From assembly GCA_018823745.1 (NCBI GenBank), contig JAHJHR010000018.1, forward strand, positions 62,001 to 126,000: 64,000 nt of DNA. Reading direction: 5' to 3'. This document shows, one piece after another, positions 1 to 9,444 of this stretch. This DNA is from Alphaproteobacteria bacterium. Lineage in GTDB: Bacteria > Pseudomonadota > Alphaproteobacteria > Oceanibaculales > Oceanibaculaceae. Position numbers and translations under genes: made by a program. The notes beneath the pieces are model-generated. The model was not told the origin of the DNA, ran no database searches, and saw nothing but the letters and a program-made list of their open reading frames with translations. Each line of letters starts with the position of its first letter. Position 1 is the stretch's first letter.

Positions 1-36
1 ACCTTCGCCACGGCGGGCTGGCTGTTCGGCGGCTGA
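1..36 (+). CDS. C-terminal tail of a truncated upstream gene
   Basis: The first 36 bases stay open in frame 1 and end in TGA, giving the hydrophobic, glycine-rich tail TFATAGWLFGG. This would suit the end of a membrane protein, but only eleven residues are visible and no family can be named. It would converge on the minus-strand EthD gene that ends at 50. Confidence 0.35.
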   Translation, partial: TFATAGWLFGG

Positions 37-49
37 CGACCGCTCTGTG

Positions 50-730
50 TTACCCGCCTGCCAGTGCTATCTCATGCTCGCGGGTGATGATGATCGGCAG
101 ATGTCCATCGGGCAGGAAATGCGGTTCGTCCGCACGGGTGAGGCGGTATTCTTCGGTCTGGGTACCGGCCTTCATATCGGCGGTTGAGGCAAACCAGGTG
201 ATGGCGAGACCATCGAAGGGCGGTGCCGCGTCGCCCTGATAGGCGGGCATTGCCAGGTGATTCTGCTCATAGCGGTGCAGGACGGGAATCCGCGCCGCAA
301 TCGGGCCGTGGATATCCTTCCAGTGTCGCCGGAAGGCTGCCCGGTCCATGCCAGGGCGCTGGTTCACGAATTCGATGTTTTTCACGGCCGGATTCGGGAC
401 CATGCCATCCTTGATGACATGCAGATCGATTGGCATCTCGATCCAGTGCCCAGTGTCGAGAAACCCCTGCAGATCGGCCCGCATGTCGGTCCAGGCGCGG
501 GATGATTGAGCGCGGGACAGGCTGGCAGCATCGTCGAACCAGAATTCGGAAATGCCATCGAACAGCAGCTCGCCCTTGCGGTAGCCTTGCAGCAGCGCAT
601 GCGACTGCACATAGCGGCGCAGGCCCGGCAGGCGGGCGGCAATCGGCCCGTGGCCCTGCAGCCAGCGCTGCTGGAAGGCTTCCGGCAGGCAGGCAGGGCG
701 GCGCTTGATCAGATGCACGATCTTCAGCAT
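50..730 (-). CDS. EthD domain-containing protein (two tandem repeats)
   Basis: This 226-residue protein contains two copies of a ferredoxin-like alpha/beta EthD-type module. The first covers about residues 1-105 and the second about 112-220. Both carry the family signature: a hydrophobic strand followed by F..RW...HGPIAARLP in copy 1 and F..HWKDIHGPIAARIP in copy 2, then a conserved HRYEQNH-like strand. EthD modules are small dimeric alpha/beta-barrel proteins found next to oxidative degradation enzymes; here the repeat would form the dimer within one chain. The gene follows the flavoprotein at 779-2017 on the same strand with a 48-base gap, so the two may be cotranscribed. The substrate is unknown. 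Confidence 0.85.
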   Translation of the reverse strand: MLKIVHLIKRRPACLPEAFQQRWLQGHGPIAARLPGLRRYVQSHALLQGYRKGELLFDGISEFWFDDAASLSRAQSSRAWTDMRADLQGFLDTGHWIEMPIDLHVIKDGMVPNPAVKNIEFVNQRPGMDRAAFRRHWKDIHGPIAARIPVLHRYEQNHLAMPAYQGDAAPPFDGLAITWFASTADMKAGTQTEEYRLTRADEPHFLPDGHLPIIITREHEIALAGG

Positions 731-778
731 GGCGTTCTCCCGGTTTTCTCCACTCTACCGGAAATGAACCATGATTCA

Positions 779-2017
779 CTATTCTCTATTCGCTGCTGCC
801 CAGTCTGCGGCTGCCTGTCCGGCAGCTTTTCCCAGCGCAAGACAGGCGGTGAGAAGATAACCGCCGGTCGGCGCATCCCAATCCAGCATTTCGCCGGCGC
901 AGAAATAGCCGGCCATGTCCTTCAGCATCAGCGTTTCCGCCAGGGCTGGCTGGCTGATGCCGCCCGAGGTGCTGATGGCCTCGGCGATCGGGCGGGGAGC
1001 TTGCACCGGCAGGGAGAGCGCCTTGATGGCCCGTGCCAGTTCATCGGGGGCGGCCCAAGCTTCAGCCGGCAGATATTCGCGCAGCAGGCCTGCCTTCACC
1101 CCCTCAATGCCGGCGACCTTGCGCAGATGATTGCTCATCGACTGGCTGCCGCGTGGGCGGCGCAGCTGTTCGGTCAGCCGGTCCAGTGAAGTGTCGGGCG
1201 CCAGGTCGAGCGTCAGCGCGGCCGGTTCGCCGCGATCCAGCGTGGCCACCAGCGCGGCAGAATGCGCATAGACGCCGCTGCCCTCTATGCCGGTCTCGGT
1301 GATGACGAATTCGCCGCGCAGGCTGCGCCCTTCAAAACCCAGGCTGACCGGCTTAACGGGATGGCCGGCGAAACGGCTGCGGAAATGCTCGCTCCAGGCG
1401 ATGTCGAAGCCACAATTGCTGGGCCGCAGCGCGGCACAGGGGACGCCCTTGCCAGCCAGTATATCCATCCAGGCGGCATCGGAGCCCAGTTGCGGCCAGC
1501 TGCCACCGCCCAGCGCCAGCACGGTCGCAGCCGGCCTGACGGACAACTCCCCGGCAGGTGTCTCGAACAGCAGAGCCCCGGCAGAATCCCAGCCGGTCCA
1601 GCGATGGCGCATGTGAAAGACCGCCCCCTGGCCACGCAATCGCCGCACCCAGGCGCGGAGCAGGGGCGCTGCCTTCATTTCTGTGGGAAAGACCCGCCCG
1701 GAACTGCCGATGAAGGTGTCCACGCCCAGCCCGCCGGCCCAGTCACGCACCGCCTGCGGGCCGAAGGACTCCAGTATCGGCCGCAGCCAGGGCATGGCCT
1801 CGCCATAACGGGCGACGAAACTCGCCTGCACTTCGCTATGGGTCAGGTTCAGCCCGCTCTTGCCGGCCATCAGAAATTTACGCCCGACCGAGGGCATGCG
1901 TTCGTATAGCGCCACGCGCAATCCGGCATTCAGCAGGGTTTCGGCAGCCATCAGGCCGGCCGGTCCGCCGCCGATCACGGCAATGAGCGGGATATCATGA
2001 GTTTGGGTTTGTGCCAT
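779..2017 (-). CDS. HI0933/BaiN-like FAD-dependent flavoprotein (TIGR03862 type)
   Basis: A 412-residue NAD(P)/FAD-dependent oxidoreductase. The N-terminus has the dinucleotide-binding motif GGGPAGLMAAE (about residues 16-26), followed by the HI0933-family element GRKFLMAGKSGLNLTHSE. The C-terminus has the characteristic GGISQ and GEMLDWDAPTGGYLL segments that close the FAD site. The length fits the family. HI0933-like proteins are widespread cytosolic flavoproteins; related BaiN acts on bile-acid intermediates, but most members have no proven substrate and none is assigned here. The start chosen gives the complete Rossmann fold. Confidence 0.9.
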   Translation of the reverse strand: MAQTQTHDIPLIAVIGGGPAGLMAAETLLNAGLRVALYERMPSVGRKFLMAGKSGLNLTHSEVQASFVARYGEAMPWLRPILESFGPQAVRDWAGGLGVDTFIGSSGRVFPTEMKAAPLLRAWVRRLRGQGAVFHMRHRWTGWDSAGALLFETPAGELSVRPAATVLALGGGSWPQLGSDAAWMDILAGKGVPCAALRPSNCGFDIAWSEHFRSRFAGHPVKPVSLGFEGRSLRGEFVITETGIEGSGVYAHSAALVATLDRGEPAALTLDLAPDTSLDRLTEQLRRPRGSQSMSNHLRKVAGIEGVKAGLLREYLPAEAWAAPDELARAIKALSLPVQAPRPIAEAISTSGGISQPALAETLMLKDMAGYFCAGEMLDWDAPTGGYLLTACLALGKAAGQAAADWAAANRE

Positions 2018-2092
2018 GCGCTGCTCATAGACGTCATGGCCGCCTGCGGCAAGTCACTGTATCCATCAGCCGCTTCGGGCTAGATGTTTCTG

Positions 2093-2635
2093 CTAGATGT
2101 TTCCGGGCGTACCGAAGATCGGCGCCTGCGGTGACATGTTGCTGCCGAGGTCGGAGAAACCGATTACGGCCATGAGGGTATCCACCCTGTCGCTGTCACC
2201 GGCAAAGGGCAGGAGGATGCGTTCATAAGGGATGAACTCTTTGTTCTTCACCGGCAATTGGCGAAGGGCGAGAGAGGGGCGGGCGTTCTGCGCTGCATCG
2301 CTGTATGTCTCGATCTGCTCATCGAGCACGCCGCCGCTATAGACCTCCTCAAACCAGCGCCCTGTCGAATCGCGGCCATAGCGGGCCACATTGCCGGTGC
2401 CGACCAGACGAAACCGGAAGCGAGGCGCTTGTCCTGTCCAGTCAACATCGTAAAGAACAATCCAGGGCAAGACCCTCACGCCGATCTCGACCGGATCAAT
2501 ATCCTGCCGGCGCGGAATGTGACCATTCCGGCATCGGCTACGCCAAAAGTCGAATATCTCGACATGCAGCGGATGGCGAAGCCCTCTGGCGAAATCATCG
2601 AGCCACGCGCCTGATGGGGCATTAGCGGACGGCAT
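2093..2635 (-). CDS. PAS domain-containing protein
   Basis: The start at 2635 is chosen because GGGAGG lies just upstream (about 2648-2655 on the minus strand). The open frame extends further 5', but that part is proline- and arginine-rich and overlaps the divergent lipoprotein gene. The resulting 180-residue protein matches the PAS_5 family common in Rhodospirillales: an FWRSRCRNGHIPRRQDIDP element, then a PAS core with FRFRLVGTGNVARYGRDSTGRWFEEVY, ending in a hydrophobic strand. Such stand-alone PAS proteins are taken to be cytosolic sensors. No output domain or cofactor-binding residue is evident, and no partner gene lies beside it. Confidence 0.8.
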   Translation of the reverse strand: MPSANAPSGAWLDDFARGLRHPLHVEIFDFWRSRCRNGHIPRRQDIDPVEIGVRVLPWIVLYDVDWTGQAPRFRFRLVGTGNVARYGRDSTGRWFEEVYSGGVLDEQIETYSDAAQNARPSLALRQLPVKNKEFIPYERILLPFAGDSDRVDTLMAVIGFSDLGSNMSPQAPIFGTPGNI

Positions 2636-2800
2636 TTCAGGTAGCCTCCCTCCCTTTTTATTAGAATAACGCGATTTAGAGACAATTGCCTGAAAATATG
2701 CGGGCGCAATCCTGCGACAAAATTGACAGCGTGCCGGCGTTTTGCGCGATATCGTGACAGGGATATCTGGCGCAGAGTGCGGCAGAGTAAAGGGACAGGC

Positions 2801-2977
2801 ATGCACATGCGTTTCCTGCTGATCGTCGGGCTTATGACGCTGCTGAATGGCTGCGGTGTGGCCGCCGCCCCTTGCCGGGGCGTCTCGCTTATCCTCAAGA
2901 TGATTCCGGTGGTCGGGCACGCTGCGGCCTTACCGACGGATGCCTGTGCCACCGCCATCGACCCCGGACCTCTCTGA
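2801..2977 (+). CDS. Small lipoprotein, DUF6726-like
   Basis: A 58-residue protein with an N-terminal hydrophobic segment and the lipobox LNGC (Cys at about residue 18). A conserved-looking KMIPVVGHAAALPTDACATAID segment follows, resembling the DUF6726 family of tiny alphaproteobacterial lipoproteins. An AAAGGGA ribosome-binding site lies at about 2789-2796; an alternative ATG is at 2807. It ends 13 bases before the VOC gene at 2991, so the two may be cotranscribed. The function of the family is unknown. It would be anchored to the inner face of the outer membrane or to the periplasmic membrane surface. Confidence 0.7.
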   Translation: MHMRFLLIVGLMTLLNGCGVAAAPCRGVSLILKMIPVVGHAAALPTDACATAIDPGPL

Positions 2978-2990
2978 ACGGAGCACAGCA

Positions 2991-3365
2991 ATGCATCACA
3001 GCCAGTTGGCGGGTTTCATTATCGACAGCCTGGGCGACGATCTCGACGGCGCCGCAGACTTCTGGAGCCAGGCGCTCGGCATGCCCGTGAAACAAGAGGC
3101 CGGCACCGGGAATGAGGGCTATGTGAAGCTGGATAATGGCGACGGGCTGAATATCGAAGTCCAGCGCGTCAACCATCCCAGCCGCGTACATCTGGATATC
3201 GCCACCGACGATATCCCGGCCGAGGTGGCCCGTCTGGAGGCGCTGGGGGCAAAGCGCCTCGGCGAGATCAAGAGCTGGGTCGTCATGGTGGCGCCGACCG
3301 GTCATCGATTCTGCGTGGTCCGGGCGAAAGACCCGGACTTCGCTGACAAGGCGACACGCTGGTAA
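2991..3365 (+). CDS. VOC (glyoxalase/bleomycin resistance superfamily) protein
   Basis: The ATG at 2991 is preceded by ACGGAG and gives 124 residues, the usual size of a single VOC module. Paired beta-alpha-beta-beta-beta units are visible: an N-terminal FIIDSLGDDLDGAADFWSQALG helix-strand, a central HLDIATDDIPAEVARLEALGAK unit, and a C-terminal WVVMVAPTGHRFCVV strand pair. These proteins use a metal centre for isomerisation or ring-cleavage chemistry or bind hydrophobic ligands. The exact reaction cannot be read from the sequence. Confidence 0.85.
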   Translation: MHHSQLAGFIIDSLGDDLDGAADFWSQALGMPVKQEAGTGNEGYVKLDNGDGLNIEVQRVNHPSRVHLDIATDDIPAEVARLEALGAKRLGEIKSWVVMVAPTGHRFCVVRAKDPDFADKATRW

Positions 3366-3461
3366 TAGGGCGCGATTCGCTGGCACAGGCGCTGTCAACG
3401 CGCTACAAGCGGCAGACACGCCTGTCCTCCTGCGGGGCGTGCCGCCGCAAAGAGAGACAGC

Positions 3462-4346
3462 ATGTCCCTGCCGACAGGCGACAAGACAGCCGATAATCTG
3501 CGCACCGGCATCCTCATCATCCTGCTGGGGGTGCTGCTGTTCGCGGGTGTAGATACGCTGAACAAGATTCTCGGCCAGACCCTGACCATCGTGCAGATCC
3601 TCTGGGTCCGCTTCCTGATCTTCGTGCCGATTGCCATGGCGCTGGCCTATCGCCGGCAAGGCGGCATTGTCTGGCGCACGCAGCGACCGGTCCTGCAGGG
3701 CGTACGCGCCGTGCTGCTGGTGGTTGAGATGGGGTTCTTCGTGGCGGCGCTGAAATACCTGCCGCTGGCCGATGTCCAGGCCATTGCCGCCAGTGCGCCG
3801 CTGATGGTCATTGCCCTGTCGGTGCCCTTTCTGGGCGAGCAGGTCGGCTGGCGGCGCTGGTCGGCTGTCGGTGTTGGCTTCGTCGGGGTGCTGATCATCG
3901 TGCGCCCCGGCTTCGAGAGCATGGGCATGGGCACGATACTGGCGCTGATCGGCACCGCCCTCTGGGCGATCTATCAGATCATGCTGCGCATCGTCGGGCG
4001 CTATGACCCCGCGCCGACCACGGCGCTGTGGACGGCGGTGATCGGCCTGGCGATGACCAGCGTCTTCGTGCCGTTCCAGTGGAACCAGCCGGATATGGCA
4101 GGCTGGGTGATGCTGGTCGCCATCGCCCTGCTGGGGGCGGCAGGGCATACGGTGTTCATGAAGGCCTTCACTCTGGCGCCGGCCTCCGCGCTGCAGCCCT
4201 TCACCTATACCCAGCTCGTGCTGGTCACCTTCTTTGGCTACATTGTGTTCGACGATCTGCCGGACCAATGGACGGTGGCAGGGGCCAGCCTGATCGTCTG
4301 CGCCGGCCTGTATTCGATCTATCGTGCCCGTATCCGGGCCGCCGGA

Positions 4347-4355
<9 letters not shown>
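3462..4355 (+). CDS. DMT-superfamily EamA transporter
   Basis: A 297-residue integral membrane protein with about ten hydrophobic helices arranged as two five-helix EamA repeats. The first repeat ends near VPFLGEQVGWRRW and the second near DQWTVAGASLIVCAGLYSIYRARI. Such proteins export metabolites or amino acids across the inner membrane. An AAAGAGAG Shine-Dalgarno-like stretch precedes the ATG. The 3' end overlaps the convergent M20 peptidase gene by nine bases. A second EamA gene is at 10350-11288; the two are of the same family but are not adjacent. Confidence 0.88.
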
Positions 4356-5486
<1,131 letters not shown>

Positions 5487-5488
5487 GC

Positions 5489-6073
5489 CTACAGCCCGAG
5501 CGCCTTGCGGAAGCGCAGCTTCAACTCCACCCCGTCGCGGGTCGGCAGCGCCCGTGGCATCTCATCGGCCGCGATGGAGACCCTGGCGACCAGCGTGCCC
5601 TTGCCTGTGCGTACCCGAGTTTTCAGTTCAGCTACGCCGTCCATTGTATTGATTTCACGGGTATCGGCGATACCGCAGGCCTTTGCGATAGCGACCAGAT
5701 CGACACCCGCACCGGTGTGGCTTTGTTGCATGCCGGTTTCGCCATAATGGCCATTATCGAAGATCACGACCGACAGATTATCCGGCTTCTGTACGCCAAT
5801 GGTGGCGAAGGCGCCCATGCCCATCAGCATCTCGCCATCGCCGGTGATGACGACGACTTTCTTGTCCGGCTGGGCCAGCGCCAGGCCAAGACCGATCACG
5901 GCCGCACCGCCCATGGCGCCCCAGAGATAGAAATTCAAATCATGATCGCCGGCGGCGAAGCAATCATAGGCGGTCGATCCCAGGCCGGTGACGACCAGCA
6001 GATCATTGTCGCGGTCCGCGAGCAGGGCCTTGGCGACTTCACGACGGTTGAGCATGTTGTTGCGGCTCATCAT
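5489..6073 (-). CDS. TPP-dependent decarboxylase-like enzyme, C-terminal (beta) subunit
   Basis: A 194-residue TPP-binding subunit resembling the beta subunit of sulfopyruvate decarboxylase (ComE) or the C-terminal half of phosphonopyruvate decarboxylase. The diphosphate/Mg motif starts at GDGEMLMGMGAF and ends with FDNGHYGETG. The preceding LWGAMGGAAVIGLGLAL segment is the usual lead-in. The ATG at 6073 overlaps the upstream stop (ATGA); GTG at 6082 would add three residues. With the neighbouring alpha subunit it should form the full active site. The true 2-oxo-acid substrate is not identifiable, and no phosphonate or coenzyme M genes are near. Confidence 0.82.
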   Translation of the reverse strand: MMSRNNMLNRREVAKALLADRDNDLLVVTGLGSTAYDCFAAGDHDLNFYLWGAMGGAAVIGLGLALAQPDKKVVVITGDGEMLMGMGAFATIGVQKPDNLSVVIFDNGHYGETGMQQSHTGAGVDLVAIAKACGIADTREINTMDGVAELKTRVRTGKGTLVARVSIAADEMPRALPTRDGVELKLRFRKALGL

Positions 6074-6606
6074 TTCACCCACTGCTTGCGACCAATCAGA
6101 CGCTGCGACAGCAGCACGGCAACGACATTATCGCCGTTATAGGCCATGTCGGCGGCGGCCTCGACGGTATCGGCCACCTGATCGGGCGAATCGACGCGGT
6201 AGACCAGCGCCCCCATCATTTCCAGCGCCTGCGGCGTGGCCTGGCCCATGGCGATCTGCCAGGGATTGAACTCGGCCCATTCGCCGCGCATCGTTACCAG
6301 GGTGAGCAGCGGGAAACGGCAGGATTTCGCCAGCGACAGCATGTTCACGCAATTCCCCACGCCGCTGCTCTGCATCAGCAGGGCCGGGCGCTGGCCGCCG
6401 AGCCAGGCACCGGCGGCCAGCGCAATGCCTTCTTCCTCAGTGGTCAGCGAGACCGTGTGCATGTCAGGATTGCCCTGGCAGGCCTTGATCAGCCGGCTAT
6501 GCCCGGCATCGGGCACATAGCCAACCTGACGGACCTCCGCCCGTTTCAGGATATCGAATATCTCTTCCGGCCAGGCGGCGGTCGGATTGCTGTCTGATGC
6601 TGTCAT
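6070..6606 (-). CDS. TPP-dependent decarboxylase-like enzyme, N-terminal (alpha) subunit
   Basis: A 178-residue pyrimidine-binding (PYR) half of a TPP enzyme, similar to the alpha subunit of sulfopyruvate decarboxylase (ComD). Visible landmarks are the VGYVPDAGHS start, LTTEEEGIALAAGAWLGG (with the catalytic Glu of the PYR domain), LLMQSSGVGNCVNMLSLA, and the terminal VLLSQRLIG. ATG 6606 is chosen by alignment with the usual domain start, although the Shine-Dalgarno is weak; the frame continues upstream to 6702. It is first in the operon with the beta subunit and an M20 peptidase. Confidence 0.8.
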   Translation of the reverse strand: MTASDSNPTAAWPEEIFDILKRAEVRQVGYVPDAGHSRLIKACQGNPDMHTVSLTTEEEGIALAAGAWLGGQRPALLMQSSGVGNCVNMLSLAKSCRFPLLTLVTMRGEWAEFNPWQIAMGQATPQALEMMGALVYRVDSPDQVADTVEAAADMAYNGDNVVAVLLSQRLIGRKQWVK

Positions 6607-6718
6607 GACGATGGGAATCTCTGACGCAGTTGTAAGGAGAGGCGGCAGCTTAACAGCCACGCCCCTGCGCGCAACCCGCAGCCATGCAGGGCAGACCAAC
6701 AAAACGGACAGAATAGAA

Positions 6719-6752
6719 AACGGGCGCCTCGGTCAATCCCGAGGCGCCCGTT
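6719..6752 (-). terminator. Rho-independent terminator after the small lipoprotein
   Basis: A perfect 14-bp inverted repeat (6719-6732 with 6739-6752), six-base loop, followed on the minus strand by TTTTCTATTCT. It lies 24 bases beyond the lipoprotein stop at 6776 and separates that gene from the TPP-enzyme operon. Confidence 0.9.
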
Positions 6753-6775
6753 GGGAAGGCGTAGAGTGCTGCGGA

Positions 6776-7069
6776 TTACTTCGCAGCGAGATAGGCGTCG
6801 ATGACAGCAGAATCGTTCGAGCGGATGGTCATGCGATTCGGACCAGCGGCAATGCGCGTGACCTGCTTGGCCGGCTCACCCTTCTTCTGGAAATCGGCCA
6901 GTTCCTTGGAACCGGTCTTGAAGACCCAGAGGCGGCCATCGTCAACCTTGGTGGTGAAACCCGGCTTGTCGTAGGGCGACGCCTTGGCGGTCTGCTGGCT
7001 GTCAGTCGCACAGGCAGCAAGGGCCAGGCTGAGGCAGATCGCCAGCGCAGAAGTACGGATGAAAGACAT
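6776..7069 (-). CDS. Small hypothetical lipoprotein
   Basis: A 97-residue protein with a classic lipoprotein signal: positive start, hydrophobic core ICLSLALAAC, and lipobox LAAC with Cys at about residue 19. The mature part has a lysine-rich strand pattern (RLWVFKTGSKELADFQKKG, then VTRIAAGPNRMTIRSND) suggesting a small beta domain. GAGGGGG stands six to twelve bases before the ATG. It is monocistronic, with a strong terminator of its own. No family can be named confidently. It is probably an abundant envelope lipoprotein. Confidence 0.75.
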   Translation of the reverse strand: MSFIRTSALAICLSLALAACATDSQQTAKASPYDKPGFTTKVDDGRLWVFKTGSKELADFQKKGEPAKQVTRIAAGPNRMTIRSNDSAVIDAYLAAK

Positions 7070-7187
7070 AGTTTCCCCCTCGTTTAAATAAAATTCACAA
7101 CTGAGTTCGCGGGGGAATATATCCGTAATGCTTTACAGTTTAATTACAGACAGATGTCATTTATTCGTAATCGAGCTTAGCCATGAC

Positions 7188-7212
7188 GGCGCGCGGAACC
7201 AGCCCGCGCGCC
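7188..7212. other. Stem-loop downstream of the ferritin-like gene
   Basis: A perfect 9-bp GC-only inverted repeat (7188-7196 with 7204-7212) and seven-base loop lie 22 bases past the stop of the gene at 7234. No T-tract follows on either strand, so it could be an mRNA-stabilising hairpin rather than a simple terminator. Confidence 0.5.
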
Positions 7213-7233
7213 ACCAGAAGGGCCATTGATGGA

Positions 7234-7521
7234 TCAGTGTTCGTCGATCTCGCCCTTCTTGTAGAGGAATTCGTCCATATACTTGGAAAAATGCTCGTTC
7301 TTGCGACGCAGCCATTCCAGCCCCATGCAGGCATGCTCGATCTCTTCGCGCATGTTGTGCAGCAGGATCTCTTTCAATTCCTCATCCTCGCAATCATCGG
7401 CGCGCTGCTGGTACCAGTCGACCGCCTCCAACTCCTCGATCACGGAGACGATGGCGTGATGCATCGTCAGTGTCCGCTTGCTGAGGCGTTCCCGGGGGGC
7501 GTGCAGAGTATCGCTTGCCAT
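7234..7521 (-). CDS. Encapsulated-ferritin-like (EncFtn) protein without an encapsulin
   Basis: This 95-residue protein closely resembles the EncFtn family, known from Rhodospirillum rubrum, in which two-helix subunits assemble as a ring of dimers and oxidise Fe(II) at the dimer interface. The hallmark HHAIVSVIEELEAVDWYQQR helix is present. The expected iron ligands are Glu30, Glu60 and His63, with entry-site Glu29 and Glu32 and the Trp36-Tyr37 pair, all retained by counting against the remembered R. rubrum sequence. The C-terminus ends KKGEIDEH and shows no glycine/leucine-rich encapsulin-targeting tail, and no encapsulin shell gene lies in the window. It follows the phospholipase D gene on the same strand with a 53-base gap. 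Confidence 0.82.
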   Translation of the reverse strand: MASDTLHAPRERLSKRTLTMHHAIVSVIEELEAVDWYQQRADDCEDEELKEILLHNMREEIEHACMGLEWLRRKNEHFSKYMDEFLYKKGEIDEH

Positions 7522-7574
7522 GAATCAGTTCCTCTTTCTTGTGGCTGGCTAACAGTAGGAAATGGATGCGCCGC

Positions 7575-9032
7575 TCAGCGTTTGCCGCTGGGTTTGTAGC
7601 GGGCGCGCCTGAGCCCAAGCTTGCGTGCGAGATGCAGCTTTGCAAGCCGAAATGGGCGGGCAGGGGCTTCGGGGTCCAGGAGCTGCAGGTCATGCAACAG
7701 GCTGTCGGCGTTGATCGGCAAGTCTGAGTCCAGAATCTCCAGGCGCTTGCCCTCTGATTTCCGCAGGCTTTCGATCGCCTGTATAAGCGAGGCCTTTTCT
7801 TCCAGAGCAGCGGAGACCTGGTCCGGCGCACAGCCCAGATGCTCGGCCAGCAAAATGGCGCGGATATCGGCAATGCCCGTGCTGGTCGCCTCGTCAGAAT
7901 CGCTCTCGATCACCAGATCGCATTCCGTATCAAATCCCATGGACCGGTTATTCAGGTTGCTGGAACCGATTTTCAGCAAGGAATCGTCGAAAATCAGCAC
8001 TTTCGAATGAATGTATATCTGCCTGCCGCCAGCACTGACCGGACGGTAGAGGGCCAGATGGCCATGAACATCTGCGTCACGAAGCAGCCTGATGGCATAG
8101 GCGCGCGCGGCACCCATGGAGGCTTCTTCCATCATGGATTCAGCGTTTTCGGGATTCAGGATGACGATTTCCGGACCATCGGCTTCGGCGAGCCTTTCGC
8201 AGATCGCGGACAGGAGGCGCCGGCCGGCGAGATACTGGTTCTCGATGTAGATATAGCGCCTGGCATGGCGTATTGCGGCCAGATGAAACGCCTCCACCTC
8301 CCGGCAGCCCCTGGTCTTGCGCCAGACCGGCATGGTGCGGGCGATTGCCACCTTCACCCGGCGGAAATCCGGCTGGATGCTGGGTGGCCACGGGTCACTG
8401 TCGCCATGGAAGGCGCTGACATCATAGCCGGTCGCCTGAAGCCAGCGTTCCCGGAACAGATCGCCCAGCGCCCTGGCAACGGCACCCTGCACCATCATTG
8501 CCACTTCATGGCGGGTACTGGCGATGTCTCCGCTACGCAGCCGGCGGCGCGGATCGTCTTCGAGATGTTCCGGCGTGTCCCACCGGTCCTCGACAAGATC
8601 CAGGCTGCCGCAGAACGCCACGCGGTCGTCGATGATGATCAGTTTCTGATGGTGGGTGGCCCCGAACGGATGGCCGAGATCACGGTGGTAATGAATGTTG
8701 CGCGGCGAACTCCAGCCCAGCCGGAAGATATGCTTCAATTCGCGGCCCAGATTCAGCAGCACCGAATTGCCCCAGCGCAGTATGCGGATGGACATGCCCG
8801 GCCGGCGTTTTGCGAGATCGCGCAGAAAGCTGCCCAGCTGCAGCGACCCGTCGCTCTTGTTGCCATCCCGGAACAGCCGGGAGCGGTGATCGAAATCCCA
8901 GCCGATGATATGGATGGAATGCTCTGCCTGCAGCATGGCCTCGCGCACGGCCTGAAAATAGGCCGCCCCATCAATCAGCACGCGGGCCCGTTCGGCCGTT
9001 TCTGTGCGCCAGCAGGTCTGCGCGGTGATCAT
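7575..9032 (-). CDS. Phospholipase D / cardiolipin synthase-like protein
   Basis: A 485-residue PLD-superfamily protein with two HKD catalytic motifs: HHQKLIIIDD (first half) and IHSKVLIFDD (second half), each followed by the G(S)-N/D strand (GSLDL and GSSNLNNRSMG). It begins at MITAQTCWRTE; the frame is open to 9113 and no start has a clear Shine-Dalgarno. No N-terminal membrane segments are seen, unlike bacterial Cls with two helices, so it is more like the soluble eukaryote-style or transphosphatidylase type. It likely acts on phospholipid headgroups at the inner membrane. It lies directly upstream of the EncFtn-like gene. Confidence 0.87.
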   Translation of the reverse strand: MITAQTCWRTETAERARVLIDGAAYFQAVREAMLQAEHSIHIIGWDFDHRSRLFRDGNKSDGSLQLGSFLRDLAKRRPGMSIRILRWGNSVLLNLGRELKHIFRLGWSSPRNIHYHRDLGHPFGATHHQKLIIIDDRVAFCGSLDLVEDRWDTPEHLEDDPRRRLRSGDIASTRHEVAMMVQGAVARALGDLFRERWLQATGYDVSAFHGDSDPWPPSIQPDFRRVKVAIARTMPVWRKTRGCREVEAFHLAAIRHARRYIYIENQYLAGRRLLSAICERLAEADGPEIVILNPENAESMMEEASMGAARAYAIRLLRDADVHGHLALYRPVSAGGRQIYIHSKVLIFDDSLLKIGSSNLNNRSMGFDTECDLVIESDSDEATSTGIADIRAILLAEHLGCAPDQVSAALEEKASLIQAIESLRKSEGKRLEILDSDLPINADSLLHDLQLLDPEAPARPFRLAKLHLARKLGLRRARYKPSGKR

Positions 9033-9204
9033 TCTACGGCCTTGGAGTTCATGAAGAAGGCGGGCGATGGAATGGTTGAATAACCAGAGATAGCATCTTT
9101 TGGTTCCCATCATCCGGTAAAGGGCTGGATTTTTATCGCCTGGTTAATAAATCATTAGGAATACGAAGCTATAGTGACGTCCAGAAAACACGGAGGGATC
9201 AATT

Positions 9205-9444
9205 ATGGCAGTTGGTAGCTTGGGCGCGGCACAGGGCATGGCGATTGCCGGCCTGAAATCCGAACAGCAGCAGACTCAGAGCCTGCTTCAGGTCGTGGGC
9301 AACACCCAGCAGACCCCGCAGCTGGCAGCCAGTGAGGATGCCGGTCAGTCTGGCTCGCAGCAGCAGCAGCGGAACCAGCAGTCCGAAACTCCGCCGCCGC
9401 CGGCTGAGTCTGGTCGTGGCTCGGTGCTGGATATCTCCGTCTGA
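9205..9444 (+). CDS. Small glutamine-rich protein, motility-associated-like
   Basis: A 79-residue protein beginning MAVGSLGAAQGMAIAGLK, then a short amphipathic helix with KSEQQQTQSLLQVVGNTQQ and a disordered Gln/Pro/Ser tail. CGGAGGGA precedes the ATG. The N-terminal helix pattern resembles the gene at 61001-61171 and, loosely, YjfB-type putative motility proteins. There is no signal peptide. It sits between a divergent phospholipase and the SprA-like gene. The function is unknown; the family link is tentative. Confidence 0.6.
   Translation: MAVGSLGAAQGMAIAGLKSEQQQTQSLLQVVGNTQQTPQLAASEDAGQSGSQQQQRNQQSETPPPPAESGRGSVLDISV

Noticed and set aside
2895-4268. Long minus-strand open frame of 457 codons opposite the VOC and EamA genes
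   Set aside because: It is rich in His, Gln, Arg and Asp with no recognisable fold, and lies antisense to two well-supported genes. Typical of GC-rich shadow frames.
5489-6606. Definite assignment as sulfopyruvate decarboxylase (comDE)
   Set aside because: No coenzyme M or sulfonate genes are near and substrate residues cannot be checked; called TPP-dependent decarboxylase-like only.
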